From positions 2,728,001 to 2,792,000 of the forward strand of contig OZ241366.1 of NCBI GenBank assembly GCA_965199905.1: DNA of 64,000 bases. The letters are read 5' to 3'. Of this stretch, positions 1 through 11,600 are shown in pieces. The stretch comes from Ilyomonas sp965199905 (GTDB lineage Bacteria > Bacteroidota > Bacteroidia > Chitinophagales > Chitinophagaceae). The notes under the pieces are model-generated. The model was not told the origin of the DNA, did no database searches, and saw only the letters and a list, made by a program, of their open reading frames with translations. The translations under genes and the position numbers were made by a program. Within the stretch, counting starts at the first letter, position 1, and each line of letters starts with the position of its first letter.

Positions 1-3000
1 ATTGATGCGCAACTTTCCATACACACTCATGTTGTATTTGTAATCACCTGGGTTTACTGTCCATTCCGGTTGCTTGCCGCGAACCGTTACGTTGATAGCC
101 AATGCTTCTGTTTCGTTGTTATCGTTGTACATATACACCACTTCATTGTAGGTGCCAATGTTCAAACTCTGGTTAATGGTGAATACAATTTTCTGTTTGC
201 CGGCAGGGTCTATGTTGCCACTTGTTATATTAGCCGTAAGCCATACCGGTAAACTGCTAAAATGAAAATGCTGCAGTGTACCGCCTTTGTTTACGATATA
301 GGTTTCAAACTGCATGGGCGCATTGATGTCTTTTATAAAATTAAGTTCGGCATCGCCCCATTTTAGTTGATCCTGATCTATGTAAGCCGACCAGGTAATG
401 GCAGACGCATTGGGATTGCCATTCTTGTCCTGTACGCCTTTTTGTTTTACCTGTATTGTTACCACCGATTTATCAATTGCCTGATGAGGCTCCAACAGAT
501 TGATGATGATTGCATCGTTATTTACCACCCAGTCAAACCGGAGATTTGAAACCGGTCCTCTGTCTTTTATAGGCGCCTTCTCATCGTTCAGCGTTCCGTT
601 CACCAAATCTGCCGCCGGACTTGGCGTATTGGGGAGTTGCACCTTAAGGTCGGACAAGGTTGATTGTAATTCCTGCGTACCATTGTAAGAAAGATAAGTC
701 TCGAACGGATAATATGCCATCAGCCCGAACTCATCTCCCTGAAGCCTTGTGTTATTGTTGCTGCTGATGAGGGTTTGATTCAGATAGGTATTCCAGAGTC
801 GGAATTCATCAACAGAGCCGTTAAAATACCGGTCGTAATTGGTTACGCTCAGCGAATCGCTATTGTGCCAGGCTCTGACGCCGAGATACGTATAGTTTGA
901 TTGAATTCCGCCAACGTTGGCGGCGTCAAAAGACTTCTTCATATTGCCATCTACATATAACTGCGCCGTACCGGATGTGCGGTTAACGGTTACGGCTACA
1001 TGGTGCCAGTTGTTGTCTAAATAATTGCTATCTGCCTGCACGGTAAACCCATCGTTTTTATAAGTCAGCAAGCCGTTTTCAAATCCTAAAAAGAATAAAT
1101 TTTTCGTGCTGTCGCCATCAGTGCCATCGCCTTTTCCGTTTGATGCCAGCGTGGCATCCGTTTGACCCGGAATGCCTTTAAACCAAAGCTCCAGTGTATA
1201 ATTCATGTCGGACAGAACCGGCGCAAGAGAGGTATTCATTCTTACATAACCATTACCATTGAGCGCAACTGCTCTGCCATCCGGCGTAGTCCAGTTGCCG
1301 GTTAATGTTGCGTTTGAGCTGAACGCTTTATCGTAAGCAATATGGCCTTTGCCCTCATTCATCGGGTAATAAGCCATCAGGCTGGGTTCGCTGCCTGAAT
1401 ACATGGTGCTCCAGTTGACCTGAATATCGCCGGAGCTGCGAACGGCCGACCAGATGCGGACTTCGTGCATTTTACCGGCAAACAAATTGCCCGCTTTGCT
1501 GATGCTTCTGCCAAACTCGAAATGACCTGTGCCGTTGTATTTGTCCACGCTTACATTGGCGATGGGCTGCTGGTCGTTGTAATACACCGAAACGGTGCTT
1601 TGTGCATTGTCGTACACCAGGGCAATGTGCGACCAGCCGCTAATGCTTACCGCTTTATCGCTCTTGATGGTGCTTTTACCAACGATTACTTCAATGTGGT
1701 TATCGCCCGTAAGCGCCAGTTCTAAAGAATTGTCTTTTTTGCCCTGGCTGATGATGGTGCCGTTGGCTGAGCCGTTTGGCAATATCCAGGCTTCCGCCGT
1801 TATGCTTTTGCCGGTGAGATTTTTGTCAAATTCCGTTGCCAGATAATCGTTTTTTCCATCTAAGTTTACCGATACAGAATGATCTCCTTTAGCGCCGTTC
1901 CTGATGCCGGTAACCTTAAAGCTGTTGGTTGTTAATAAGCCGGCTTCTATTGGCTCATTAAAATTGACCCGGATATTATCGCCAAGACCTAAAATACCAT
2001 CGCCTGGCTCGGTACTGCCAAACTGCCGCGGCGCATAAGTGTCTTTAATACCACTTGCTATGTCCGACGAGGTAGTGATGTAGTTACTGCCACCCGTCAA
2101 ACAATAACTAACGGCCCGTATATCGTAACCCTGGTCGTTGTACGTTCCATCGTTCATTACAAAACTGTATGCGATAGAAGAAGGATCTTTAATTATTTGC
2201 TTTTCTCCTGTTCCGCTTCTTAACCTGGCGGAGTCGGCATAAAATTTCATCAAAATTTTCCATTGGCTGCTGGCCGATTCTTTGTACTGAAGTTCAATGT
2301 GATCGAACAAACTGTTGTTTAGATCAAACTTGTCTATGGTAACCGGCAGAATCCAGTTTCCGTCTTTGGCCATTGGCTCTGTGTTCACCGTCCATTGCGG
2401 CACAGGTGCGGCGAGGTGAATGTCGGAACAGGATGGAATGAAACGCGCGGATATATAAACCTTGTCGTAAATACTCGCCTGGTAGCCCGTCGGGTCGTAC
2501 TGACAAGCCGAGTGCAACAAGATTGGGATGTTGTCGTAATTCAGTGAATCGGGTCCTTTTGTTAGCGTTAGCACTTTGGTAACGGTTTGTCCGGCTAACA
2601 CATACACCGACCGACCGCTGCCGCCAATGGGCGTGCCATCTATGGCAATGGTAGCGCCGCGTATGGCATCTACGTCTTCATAACCCAATATGAATGTGGC
2701 AGGATAAATTTTTGATTCATTGCTGATCGTCAAAGTGTAAGAAGCTGGCCGCGAGGATGGAATATCAGAAACAACCGGGTTGTCAACCGACAGTTTCGGT
2801 ATTTCTATCTGCACTGTTGGCTGGCTGATCACCGTTCCACGCTGGTAATACTTGGTGGTATCAATGCCTTCATACGGGCAGGCGCTGGCACCGCCTTTGG
2901 TGCGGAATACATAGCTTCCGTCATCTGTTGCCGTATTTACATCAACCGTAAAGTAATCATCCGTTCCGTCAGAAGCCAGTACAAATCCTAACTTTTTGGT

Positions 3001-6000
3001 ACTCTCATGCGTGGTATCGAAGGTGCCGCCCTGGGTAGTACCGGCAGACTCATTGATACTGAGATTAAAACCATTACCTATGCTGTTGACTTCTGTTTCT
3101 CCAACAACACTGCCGCTCACAACAATATTGAAAGAATTTGACCGGGTCGTATCTTTTGTTGTCTCTGAAGAATATTCAATCGGGTTGCCGGCATGGAATG
3201 AATAGTTTTGAAGCAAGGTTGCATTCAGCTTTGCTTTTTCATTGTTTGCCAGTTCCTGTTTCCAGGTGGTAATATCCTGGTTCAAACCCATAATAGTATC
3301 AGTGCGATATAAATTGCTGGTAGGGAAATAGATATGATAGCTTGGTCCGCTCCCTATCGGGTTAGACAATACTCCGCTACCGAAAGCGGTCACATCGTTA
3401 TTTGATTTTCCAAAATTCGGATCGTCATTAGCCAGGTTTGAAACATAAACAGGAAGATTGTCTTTATCTGCTTTTGACTGCGCCGTCACCGCAGTTGTTT
3501 CTTTTGGCAACAGCAGGGTGTTGCGCAATTCTAATAAATTAGGAAGTAATATATACTCGATGTGCTGCTGCGGATAAGCAAATAAAGTTTCGAAAGTTTC
3601 GCCGAAGTTGATGCCCTTGCGCTGTACAATTACGTAAGGCTGGGTGATATCGGAATAAATAATATCGGTCTTTTTGACTTCTGAATTTTTAATAACGGTA
3701 ATGCTGTTGGTAGCTCCATACGTGATGTTGGAAGAATAACCAACAAAAACATCAGCCGGAGAACCGACAAACAGCCGGTCATCACTTGTTTGGAAACGAC
3801 TGGTTAAGACATTTGTTTCCGCCTTTGTGTTGCTGCCAATATAATGCTCTTCGTGATGAATGCCATAGCCGGTGCCTTCAATTGCTTTGTTCGCCGTAAT
3901 GACCCCGGTGCCGATGCCTGAAAAGGTGACTACTTCAGCTCCTAATTTTGAAACAAACACTTCATCGCCTGCCTGGTCGAATGCGCCTGTATAGTTTTTG
4001 GTCTTGGTAAGGCTGGTGCCCGATTCGGCATACGAGTAGCTTTGCGAGCCCGGCGGGTCGCGCAGTACCATCAGCATATTGGTAGGTCCATGGGTTACAA
4101 AATCGGTACCGCTTGTTTTACCGCCCAGCAGGTAAGTTTGCATACCATCAATGCTGCTTCCTTCCCAGGTCCAGGGTACCGTACTTGCCAGCCCAAACTG
4201 CACCGAGGCATGAAAATCGGTAATGCCATTTACTAAGTTAGGATCGCCGCCTATAAAGCTGTACACCGCTGTTCCGCCTGCGTTCAGGCTTAACTGCTCC
4301 ACACCCGAACTGCCGCTTTGCATACTGTTCTGAACCGTTACTTCTCCATCCTGTGTTGGTACATTGTCTATTACCTGCTTTCCGTTGTTGTCCACGTCAA
4401 TAATGGCAGTCGTCGCGTTTACATATTTGTAAAACGGATAGACTTCAAACGCTTTGATTTTAAAATTATACGGTACATTTTTGTTGAAGACAGGCAACCC
4501 GAACAGATATTGATTTAGGCCCGTTTTGGTAATATCTACAAGAGGTATGTTTGTTTCGCCGTAGGTAAGCGAGATGGCGCTGTACGAAATATCGCCGAAA
4601 TAAGGAAGATCTTTTCCACCGTCATCCATTTGTGCAATCGTTACGGTTGGCTTAACGATGCGATAAACAAGATTAAAGGAATCATTGTATAACACCGTAT
4701 CAAAATAGGTTTTTTCTATAAGCCCCAATTCTTGATGCTGCGGATCTTTATAAACCGACTCGGTTTGGCTATATACCGATTTCTGAACCGTAAACTTATT
4801 GGTAAAATCGAGCAGCGGCGGCGTACTCTGCAGCACATTTCCCCAGCCGGCCACTGTTGCAGAAGCCAGGATAAATTTTTCAGGAATCAGGTCGGCAGCA
4901 AATTCTCCGGTTGCCGGGTCGGGGTGAATAATAATTTGATTCTGCGTATAGTCAACAACCGTTTTATGAATCTTGGAAGAATCGGTTTCGTAAGATGGCA
5001 ACAGGTGAAGAATTGTATCCTTCGCTTCTTCTGCCGGATAAATCAAAGCCCTTTTGGAAGGAATAGTAAGGAAGATTTTGGCAGAATCGCCAAGATTATT
5101 TTTAGACAACGAATGCCCCAGCGGGTAACCGCCTTGTATAGTGCCGCCGGATACGCGCCCGATAAACCGGATGGTCGTACTGTCATATCGCAGATCGAGA
5201 GTGGACAGAGAAGCATCCTGGTAGTTATAATTCGTGCCATCGGATTTTGTTATCAGTCCGCCGTTTACGAAGATGTGATTGCTCTTTACCATTTTCACTT
5301 CGTGAATACCGACCGGAACATTGATGGTGAATAAACCATCTGAGCCCGTTCCGATTACAGTGCCATTGCTTTCCTGCGCATACCGTCCGTCTATCTGGAA
5401 CTGAACACCCATTACAGGCACGTTGGTATTTACATAATAGACATGTCCGCTGACGGGGAACGATGACTTGTCTGTAAAATCAACCGTGAACGAAGTGGAG
5501 GAAGGCGAAATCAGGCGGTTCACGGTTGCAGGATCGAACTGGTGCGTGCCCAGCGACGGGATGATGCCGTAGGTAGTGCCATTGCCGGTATAAGGCACGC
5601 CGGAAATAAAATAATTGCCTGTAGTATCGGTATAAGCTTTCAGCGATAATTGGGCAGAGCTGGGAATGATGTCTGTGTGCACAGCACGCTCATAAATCGC
5701 ACCATCGTTCTGATGATATTTTGTGCCGGAATGCGAAATGTCATAGAACTGGTTGGCAATTACTTCATCAAAGCGCCAATAGGCAACAAGGCTGTCTTCT
5801 TCGCCTGTCAGCAAACGGGTATAGTCGCGTACAATCAGCGAATCGCTTACTGGTTTGTTCCAAATTCGCACCTCGTCTATATAACCTTTAAAATAATTGC
5901 CGGAACCATTTTTACCGATGTACACTGTTTTGGAAGGATTAGTGGAAACAAAAGGGGCGATTATTTTTCCTTTTATTACATCATTAATCAAAATCTTCAA

Positions 6001-8172
6001 TGAGTCGCGGCTGCGGACGGCGGCAACGTGGATAAACTCTTTGCTGACATTGGAATATGGCGCCGTAACAGATTTATTTCCTGCTGTAAAATACAGATTG
6101 CCAACGCCGTCAAAGCCTATCTCGTACTGTCCGCCGCGGCTAATGATTACTTCGTTTTGAGGAGTTGCTTCATCCGGCTTTATCCATGCTTCCAGTGTTG
6201 CCGTATCTCCAAACGGAGTATAAAGCGAATCAATGGCAAGATAACTTTGGGCAGTGCTGTCCAAGTGTATACTTCTACCCAATTGCGCAGCATCTTTACT
6301 TTCCAAACGTACAGCTACGCCGGTAACGGCCTGCCCGTTTTCGTAGCGCACCCGACCATAGATAGTACCCGTAGGGCTGCGGAAGCCGATGGCATATAAA
6401 GTATCATGGGAATAATTTATTTTGTTGTTGCAGTTTATTGTACCTACTATCATGTATGTATAATATGTGCCCGGCGTTCCTTTCGCATCGTCTATGCTGT
6501 ACGTGCCGGTAGAGGCAGCCGTAACGGAAGCGATCTGAATATAGTTGCTGCTGCTATATTCGGCGCGTTTTACAATGAAGTTATCGAATGAACCATCGGA
6601 ATTCCAGGTGAGTTCGGTGCGGTCCGGGAAATAGCCCTTGGAAGCAACCATTGTTTTTAGTACACCAATGTCTGAGCGGAGAATGTTGCCTTGTGCCGCT
6701 GTGGGCGCGAATGTCGGGAATGAAGAACTGGCGGGCGGGATAATCTGTAAAGTGTAAGTATAATCTGTGCAGGTAGCAATCTGTTTGTCAATATAATTCA
6801 TGGTAAAGAATTCTGCTTTACCCAGCTTGATTTCCGATTGTGTATTAAGGGTGTTGTTGAGCTTGGTGATGACGAAAGAAGAGCCCGTTACCCAATCGGT
6901 TGGATAGGCGTGCCAATGAATCAATGCGGTATTATCTAATTGCAGTTTTGCAGTTACACTGTCGGCAGTTAGTTTGCTGAAAGGTATCTTAACGCTGTCT
7001 GTTTTACCGAAATCCCATATTTTCCAGTTCTCCGTATCATAGTTCCTGGCTATGCGGAAATACATATTCGGATATAGGTTTTTAGAGTAGGTATAGGTGT
7101 AAAATGTTTTGGTTTTATCGTATGATATGGTGGTTTCGGTAGCGTCTGTAAAACTGGGATTATCGGCTACCTGCAGTTTAAAATCCTGTGTCATCAGGTT
7201 AGTTGTAGTAACAGCGTCAATCAACCAGGTAAAATTTATGACTTGTCCAATAGAATCGTACACGGCTTTTGCCGAGTTAGGAAGAGCAAAAGCTTTTACA
7301 ATTGTAGAAGATGAAGATTTGGAAACCCTTCCTCCATAAGCCTGTTCTTCAAAAAGATAAGATGCCTCGCTATTGCTTACAGGTGCGTAGGCAAACCCAT
7401 TGTCATACGTTTTATCTGATATTTTGGATATAGCATTAGAACCTGAATATAACCACATACTGCTTATATCGTCTAAGTCGCTTAGCTGACTTTTGGTATA
7501 GCTGATTTTTGCATTTGCCTGAACTGTATTGCCATTCGGTCTTCCAATAAACTCATAACTCACAGTATTGAATGCACTCATCTGCGAAATAGTAATCGTT
7601 CTGTCATCTGTTATATTATTTTCGGACTGATGACTACCTGACCCATCTAAATCAACAAAAAATCTAATTTTAGTTATTTTTTGTAAATTATCATTCAAAT
7701 TCAAATACACAACCCTGTTGTGGCCTGATCTTCCGCCATTTTTCGCATCCGTTGTTACTGCTTCATTAAATTGCTCTACATTATCAGAATTGCAGCCGAA
7801 TTTGTAAAAAAGAGTCCAATTGGTGCCATCAGTAGTATAATATAGCTGTACACTTGTTGCTGCTAAGGTATTGTGGTCAAACCATCCTGGATCATTTTCA
7901 AATGCAGAGATCCGTATTCTACCATTGGCTACTTCGTATGTAACCTTGTTTGTATCTACTATTTTGTATGCTCCATCGGTGCCATCCCAATACCAGGAAG
8001 CCTTCGCCTCTCCCGGCGCAAAACAAACTGCCGTTACAACAAACAATAGCAGGCACAACAAGCGCCGCCATTTTCCATTTTGTTGTAAAGTATTTTCTTC
8101 ATAAGAACTGGAAATTAATTGATTGGCTTTACCAATAAAACGCGAACGGCAAGCAGTGTAAAATGGATTCAT
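1..8172 (-). CDS. Giant exported LamG-domain surface protein (C-terminus outside window)
   Basis: An open frame runs from ATG at 8172 to the window edge, about 2,724 residues without a stop; spot checks near 7800, 5900, 4030 and 550 confirm one frame. Residues 1-33 are a charged N-region, then a hydrophobic stretch (LLCLLLFVVTAVCF) and a likely cleavage site near residue 58. The body has Fn3-like stretches (about 250-600), carboxypeptidase-regulatory-like beta domains (for example around TGTIYGRVRYENGQ), and three LamG/concanavalin-like domains near residues 615-800, 2095-2270 and 2295-2490, recognisable by EAWI/ELWF, VYIG and LMAYYPF-type motifs. A BACON-like segment is near the end. I infer a cell-surface adhesin or carbohydrate-binding protein; a T9SS sorting tail could lie beyond the window. 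Its promoter is the operator-bearing element at 8513-8562, leaving a leader of about 330 nt. No catalytic motif was recognised. Confidence 0.85.
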   Translation of the reverse strand, partial: MNPFYTACRSRFIGKANQLISSSYEENTLQQNGKWRRLLCLLLFVVTAVCFAPGEAKASWYWDGTDGAYKIVDTNKVTYEVANGRIRISAFENDPGWFDHNTLAATSVQLYYTTDGTNWTLFYKFGCNSDNVEQFNEAVTTDAKNGGRSGHNRVVYLNLNDNLQKITKIRFFVDLDGSGSHQSENNITDDRTITISQMSAFNTVSYEFIGRPNGNTVQANAKISYTKSQLSDLDDISSMWLYSGSNAISKISDKTYDNGFAYAPVSNSEASYLFEEQAYGGRVSKSSSSTIVKAFALPNSAKAVYDSIGQVINFTWLIDAVTTTNLMTQDFKLQVADNPSFTDATETTISYDKTKTFYTYTYSKNLYPNMYFRIARNYDTENWKIWDFGKTDSVKIPFSKLTADSVTAKLQLDNTALIHWHAYPTDWVTGSSFVITKLNNTLNTQSEIKLGKAEFFTMNYIDKQIATCTDYTYTLQIIPPASSSFPTFAPTAAQGNILRSDIGVLKTMVASKGYFPDRTELTWNSDGSFDNFIVKRAEYSSSNYIQIASVTAASTGTYSIDDAKGTPGTYYTYMIVGTINCNNKINYSHDTLYAIGFRSPTGTIYGRVRYENGQAVTGVAVRLESKDAAQLGRSIHLDSTAQSYLAIDSLYTPFGDTATLEAWIKPDEATPQNEVIISRGGQYEIGFDGVGNLYFTAGNKSVTAPYSNVSKEFIHVAAVRSRDSLKILINDVIKGKIIAPFVSTNPSKTVYIGKNGSGNYFKGYIDEVRIWNKPVSDSLIVRDYTRLLTGEEDSLVAYWRFDEVIANQFYDISHSGTKYHQNDGAIYERAVHTDIIPSSAQLSLKAYTDTTGNYFISGVPYTGNGTTYGIIPSLGTHQFDPATVNRLISPSSTSFTVDFTDKSSFPVSGHVYYVNTNVPVMGVQFQIDGRYAQESNGTVIGTGSDGLFTINVPVGIHEVKMVKSNHIFVNGGLITKSDGTNYNYQDASLSTLDLRYDSTTIRFIGRVSGGTIQGGYPLGHSLSKNNLGDSAKIFLTIPSKRALIYPAEEAKDTILHLLPSYETDSSKIHKTVVDYTQNQIIIHPDPATGEFAADLIPEKFILASATVAGWGNVLQSTPPLLDFTNKFTVQKSVYSQTESVYKDPQHQELGLIEKTYFDTVLYNDSFNLVYRIVKPTVTIAQMDDGGKDLPYFGDISYSAISLTYGETNIPLVDITKTGLNQYLFGLPVFNKNVPYNFKIKAFEVYPFYKYVNATTAIIDVDNNGKQVIDNVPTQDGEVTVQNSMQSGSSGVEQLSLNAGGTAVYSFIGGDPNLVNGITDFHASVQFGLASTVPWTWEGSSIDGMQTYLLGGKTSGTDFVTHGPTNMLMVLRDPPGSQSYSYAESGTSLTKTKNYTGAFDQAGDEVFVSKLGAEVVTFSGIGTGVITANKAIEGTGYGIHHEEHYIGSNTKAETNVLTSRFQTSDDRLFVGSPADVFVGYSSNITYGATNSITVIKNSEVKKTDIIYSDITQPYVIVQRKGINFGETFETLFAYPQQHIEYILLPNLLELRNTLLLPKETTAVTAQSKADKDNLPVYVSNLANDDPNFGKSNNDVTAFGSGVLSNPIGSGPSYHIYFPTSNLYRTDTIMGLNQDITTWKQELANNEKAKLNATLLQNYSFHAGNPIEYSSETTKDTTRSNSFNIVVSGSVVGETEVNSIGNGFNLSINESAGTTQGGTFDTTHESTKKLGFVLASDGTDDYFTVDVNTATDDGSYVFRTKGGASACPYEGIDTTKYYQRGTVISQPTVQIEIPKLSVDNPVVSDIPSSRPASYTLTISNESKIYPATFILGYEDVDAIRGATIAIDGTPIGGSGRSVYVLAGQTVTKVLTLTKGPDSLNYDNIPILLHSACQYDPTGYQASIYDKVYISARFIPSCSDIHLAAPVPQWTVNTEPMAKDGNWILPVTIDKFDLNNSLFDHIELQYKESASSQWKILMKFYADSARLRSGTGEKQIIKDPSSIAYSFVMNDGTYNDQGYDIRAVSYCLTGGSNYITTSSDIASGIKDTYAPRQFGSTEPGDGILGLGDNIRVNFNEPIEAGLLTTNSFKVTGIRNGAKGDHSVSVNLDGKNDYLATEFDKNLTGKSITAEAWILPNGSANGTIISQGKKDNSLELALTGDNHIEVIVGKSTIKSDKAVSISGWSHIALVYDNAQSTVSVYYNDQQPIANVSVDKYNGTGHFEFGRSISKAGNLFAGKMHEVRIWSAVRSSGDIQVNWSTMYSGSEPSLMAYYPMNEGKGHIAYDKAFSSNATLTGNWTTPDGRAVALNGNGYVRMNTSLAPVLSDMNYTLELWFKGIPGQTDATLASNGKGDGTDGDSTKNLFFLGFENGLLTYKNDGFTVQADSNYLDNNWHHVAVTVNRTSGTAQLYVDGNMKKSFDAANVGGIQSNYTYLGVRAWHNSDSLSVTNYDRYFNGSVDEFRLWNTYLNQTLISSNNNTRLQGDEFGLMAYYPFETYLSYNGTQELQSTLSDLKVQLPNTPSPAADLVNGTLNDEKAPIKDRGPVSNLRFDWVVNNDAIIINLLEPHQAIDKSVVTIQVKQKGVQDKNGNPNASAITWSAYIDQDQLKWGDAELNFIKDINAPMQFETYIVNKGGTLQHFHFSSLPVWLTANITSGNIDPAGKQKIVFTINQSLNIGTYNEVVYMYNDNNETEALAINVTVRGKQPEWTVNPGDYKYNMSVYGKLRIN

Positions 8173-8310
8173 AACAAGTGCGGAATTGTATGTGATAAGT
8201 ATTGTTTAGAAATAACGGTTCGGTGCCGGCAAGCCACTGCCCTAACAAGCGGCATGTTGTTTTTTGCGCCTGCTGACTGCATTTAATATTTGGTGCCTGT
8301 CTTTGCTGTG

Positions 8311-8490
8311 CTAAATTGTTCCTGTGTTACTTATGGTATGCTGTCTTTTTTGTTCTGTGTTATAATAAATCATGTGTTGTAAGGCTGGTAATTTCTTTGT
8401 ATGCGGTGTTTTCTGCAATAATGAAAAGTGCCTGTTGGCTCTCTTTGTGTTATGATAGAAAACGCATTTCAATAACGGCACTTTTCTCAT
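8311..8490 (-). CDS. Possible 59-aa small ORF in the leader of the giant LamG gene
   Basis: ATG at 8490 (MRKVPLLKCVFYHN...) opens a basic 59-residue frame that starts about 15-20 nt after the predicted start of transcription of the promoter at 8513-8562 and ends 138 nt before the giant gene. The frame stays open upstream to 8577, but that part covers the promoter itself and cannot be in the transcript. No family is recognised and there is no signal peptide. It could be a leader peptide, a small protein or chance. Confidence 0.25.
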   Translation of the reverse strand: MRKVPLLKCVFYHNTKRANRHFSLLQKTPHTKKLPALQHMIYYNTEQKRQHTISNTGTI

Positions 8491-8512
8491 AAGCCGCTCT
8501 ATTTGCCGGTTG

Positions 8513-8562
8513 TAAAAATATAGGAAGAGATAAGTAAAGTCAATCCCCCAAACAGGGGGATT
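8513..8562 (-). promoter_or_regulatory. Operator-promoter element, copy 1 (drives giant LamG gene)
   Basis: Read on the minus strand: A-tract, then a perfect inverted repeat AATCCCCC/GGGGGATT around TGTTT (8542-8562). The last bases form TTG (8543-8541). A 20-nt spacer follows, then TATTTTTA (8520-8513), matching the Bacteroidota -7 consensus TAnnTTTG except for the final base. The arms and spacing match the four other copies in this window. The centre would lie about 45 bp upstream of the transcription start, a usual place for an activator dimer (inference). Confidence 0.8.
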
Positions 8563-8668
8563 TTTAGAGAATACCATCCCTGTAACAGATCGGTTGGTTT
8601 GTTACAAAACAGGATGAATTGTATAATTGAAACGAAAGACAAGTAAAGCTACTTGAGGGTATTCTTCT

Positions 8669-11600
8669 TTACACCGGAACTTTAATAACCACCTCACAGC
8701 CACAACCCGCCACGGAGCGGATAACTGCACTTCCCTGGATAGCCGATGCCCGCTTTTTCATGTTGGCAAGCCCGTTACCGTTGCTATCCATAGCGGGATC
8801 AAAGCCCTTGCCATCATCTTTTACGGACAAGAGTAAATGCGCCTTATCGCGATAGATATTGATCCATACATTCCTGCCACAGGCATATTTGATGATGTTA
8901 TTCAACGCTTCTTTGTAGACAAGATAAATGTTCTGCCGCTTCTCCATGCTCAGGTGAATGCTGTTTAGCTTTTCATCCACTGTAAAATGCAGTTCATAAT
9001 CTTTTAGATTTAAAAGCTCGGCAGCATGCTCGTGCATGTGGGTGATCATCTTGTCAAATGAATCGTTCTTGGTGCTCACACTCCACACGATATCGCGCAT
9101 GGTCTGTGTTACTTTGTGCGATGTCTCGTTGATGCGCTGCAGTAACTGCGGGCTGGGTGTGGCGGTCTCGCTTTGCCGCTTTGCCATATCGGAGAATAAA
9201 GTAATGGCGCTTAATGTAGAGCCGATCTCATCGTGCAGATCGCTCGCAATGCGGTTGCGCACACGCTCTACTTCCAAAGCTTTGCGCAGGCGATAGCGGT
9301 AAAAAGCATAAAAAAGGAGGAAAACAGTAGCTGCTGTTAGTCCTTTAAACCACCCTGTTTGCCACCACAGCGGTAGCACATGCAGGTGCAGGGCTTCGCT
9401 TTCTTTCCCCCACACGCCATTGGTGTTGCTGGCTTCCGCAATAAATGTATAATCGCCGGGGTCAAGGTTGGTATAAGTGGCTTCGTGTGCGGTGCCTGCA
9501 TAATGCCAAACATTATCAAACGGAATCAGTTTGTAACGGTATTGCACGCTGTTCTTTTTGCGGTAATCGGTTCCGGTAAAGGCAAACGTAATAACATTAT
9601 CACGATAGCTTACGCTTACATCCGTTGCGTATGCCATGTCTTCTACAGGCAAATTTCCTGCTGATGTGTTTTTCACCGGTTTACCAAATATCCTGACATC
9701 TGTAACGAGAGTAAGGGGTGGTGTCAGCGGCTTGATTTCTGCAGGATTGAAATAGGTTAGACCATTGGTTCCTCCAAACACGAGGGTACCATCCGGCATT
9801 GTAAGTGTTGCACCTCCATTAAACTCGCTGCCTTGCAGCCCGTCGCCTACCGTAAAATTGCGGAAGTGAAAAGTAACCGTATTCAGGCAGCTTAAGCCGC
9901 CGTTAGTACTTAGCCATAGATTGCCTTTGCCATCAGGCACTACATCGTATATTACATTATTAGGCAGTCCGTCTTTCTCCCCAAAATTGCGGCAGATGCC
10001 GGTTTGCTTGTTCATCCGGCTTAACCCGTTGCGCGTACCAACCCAGATGATGTGCTGCGGGTCGGCAGGATCATCGCAAAAAGAAGTAACATTTTTATCG
10101 GCCAACGAACAACCGGTACTATCGGGCTCATAGAGATAATACCGCACAACGCCAGTGGTTTTATGACAGGTCATAATTCCCATCTCTACGCTCGCCCACA
10201 TGGTACCATTGACATCCTCATACATACGCATTTTGGTATCATTGCGAAGCGAACAAGGGTATTCACCCCTCACCAGATGATAAGTATTTGTCTTTGTATT
10301 ATAAATGACAAGTCCATTCACCGGATGATACATCCACAGACTGGCATCCCGGTCTAAAAAAAGGTATTCTGCGTGAACCATATGCTCCACCGTATCCCGC
10401 AGATTCACTGGATAAGATGCTGGCAGTTTATTCGCTTGTAAGACATCATAAGTATGGTACTCTACCGGGCTTTGAAATACTTTTTTATAGTCGCGGTTAT
10501 AGGCGGCTATCACCGTACCATCTTCCGCCTGCCAGCAAACTTTTTTGTCATCCTGTGGAAATCCAAAATAATCATAGTTCTTGCTTTCTTTTTCGGTCAG
10601 CGTTGTTACCTGCGGACGCAAACCTGTTAGCCGGACGAGCCATTTATTCATTGCTACAAAATCTTTATCTCCTACCTGTTTCAGAGCACCCACATAACTA
10701 CCGTTCAGTAGGGAATGAAATACATTTTCATCATCGGAATAAGTAATCAACCCATGCCCCGGCGTTGTTATCCAGATGGTGCCGCTTTTATCCTGTAGCT
10801 GAGGGGTTAAGCTTCCAAAATAATTCCCCTGGCTATCGGCAGCACTTAGAAAAACTGTTTCTTCCCCTGTGCGAAGATTGAAGAGACGGGTGGCTTCCTT
10901 TGCCGTGTACCAAAGGCGGCGTTGGTTGTCGATGAATGTGGCGTCATAACTCAAAATGCCATCATGCACTTTTACAGGATGCGAAAAAAGGCTATCGCTG
11001 CTTTCCATCAAGCTACGACTGGTGATGAGGTAATACTTGCCGGTTTGGTTGTCGGTCAAAAGTTGCGGGGCAATGTGCCATCCGGCATGCAGTTCTGTTG
11101 GCTCTTCGTATGAGTACAATTTTGTAAGAAAGAATGGCTGCTTAGTGCCACGAGAGGCAAGGCTATACAAGCCATTGCGTGCCGTAAGAAAAACATTCCT
11201 GTGCCTGTCGGCGTACAGCCGGCAGGACGTAATAATGTCGGAACGGAGCGAATTGCTCACATTAAAAAAGGCAACCTCCACTGCCAGCCCTTCTTTTGTT
11301 CCCGGTTTTATGGTAAGGCGGGCAAGGGTATCATCCAAGTTCACATACAAGCCGCCGGCCGCATCTTCAACCAAGTTAACTATTCTTTTACCAGGGAGAA
11401 AATGGTAAAATCGCCGCGCAACAGGATCAAAATAATTGAGACCATTATCATTGGTGCTAATCCAAAGCCGCTGGTGGCTGTCTTCCAGAATCATTCGTAC
11501 CTGGTTAGAAGAAATAGAAAAGGAATCTTTTTCATCATGGCGAAAATGTATAAATTCATTGCCATCGTAGCGGTCAAGCCCGTTAAAAGTTGCTATCCAG

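Noticed and set aside
4732..5334. 200-codon plus-strand ORF (and many others between 1 and 8.1 kb)
   Set aside because: Antisense shadows of the giant LamG gene, whose minus-strand frame was verified at several points.
8491..8577. Upstream extension of the 59-codon ORF, starting MVFSKNPPVWG
   Set aside because: It lies on top of the operator and promoter, which would not be transcribed.
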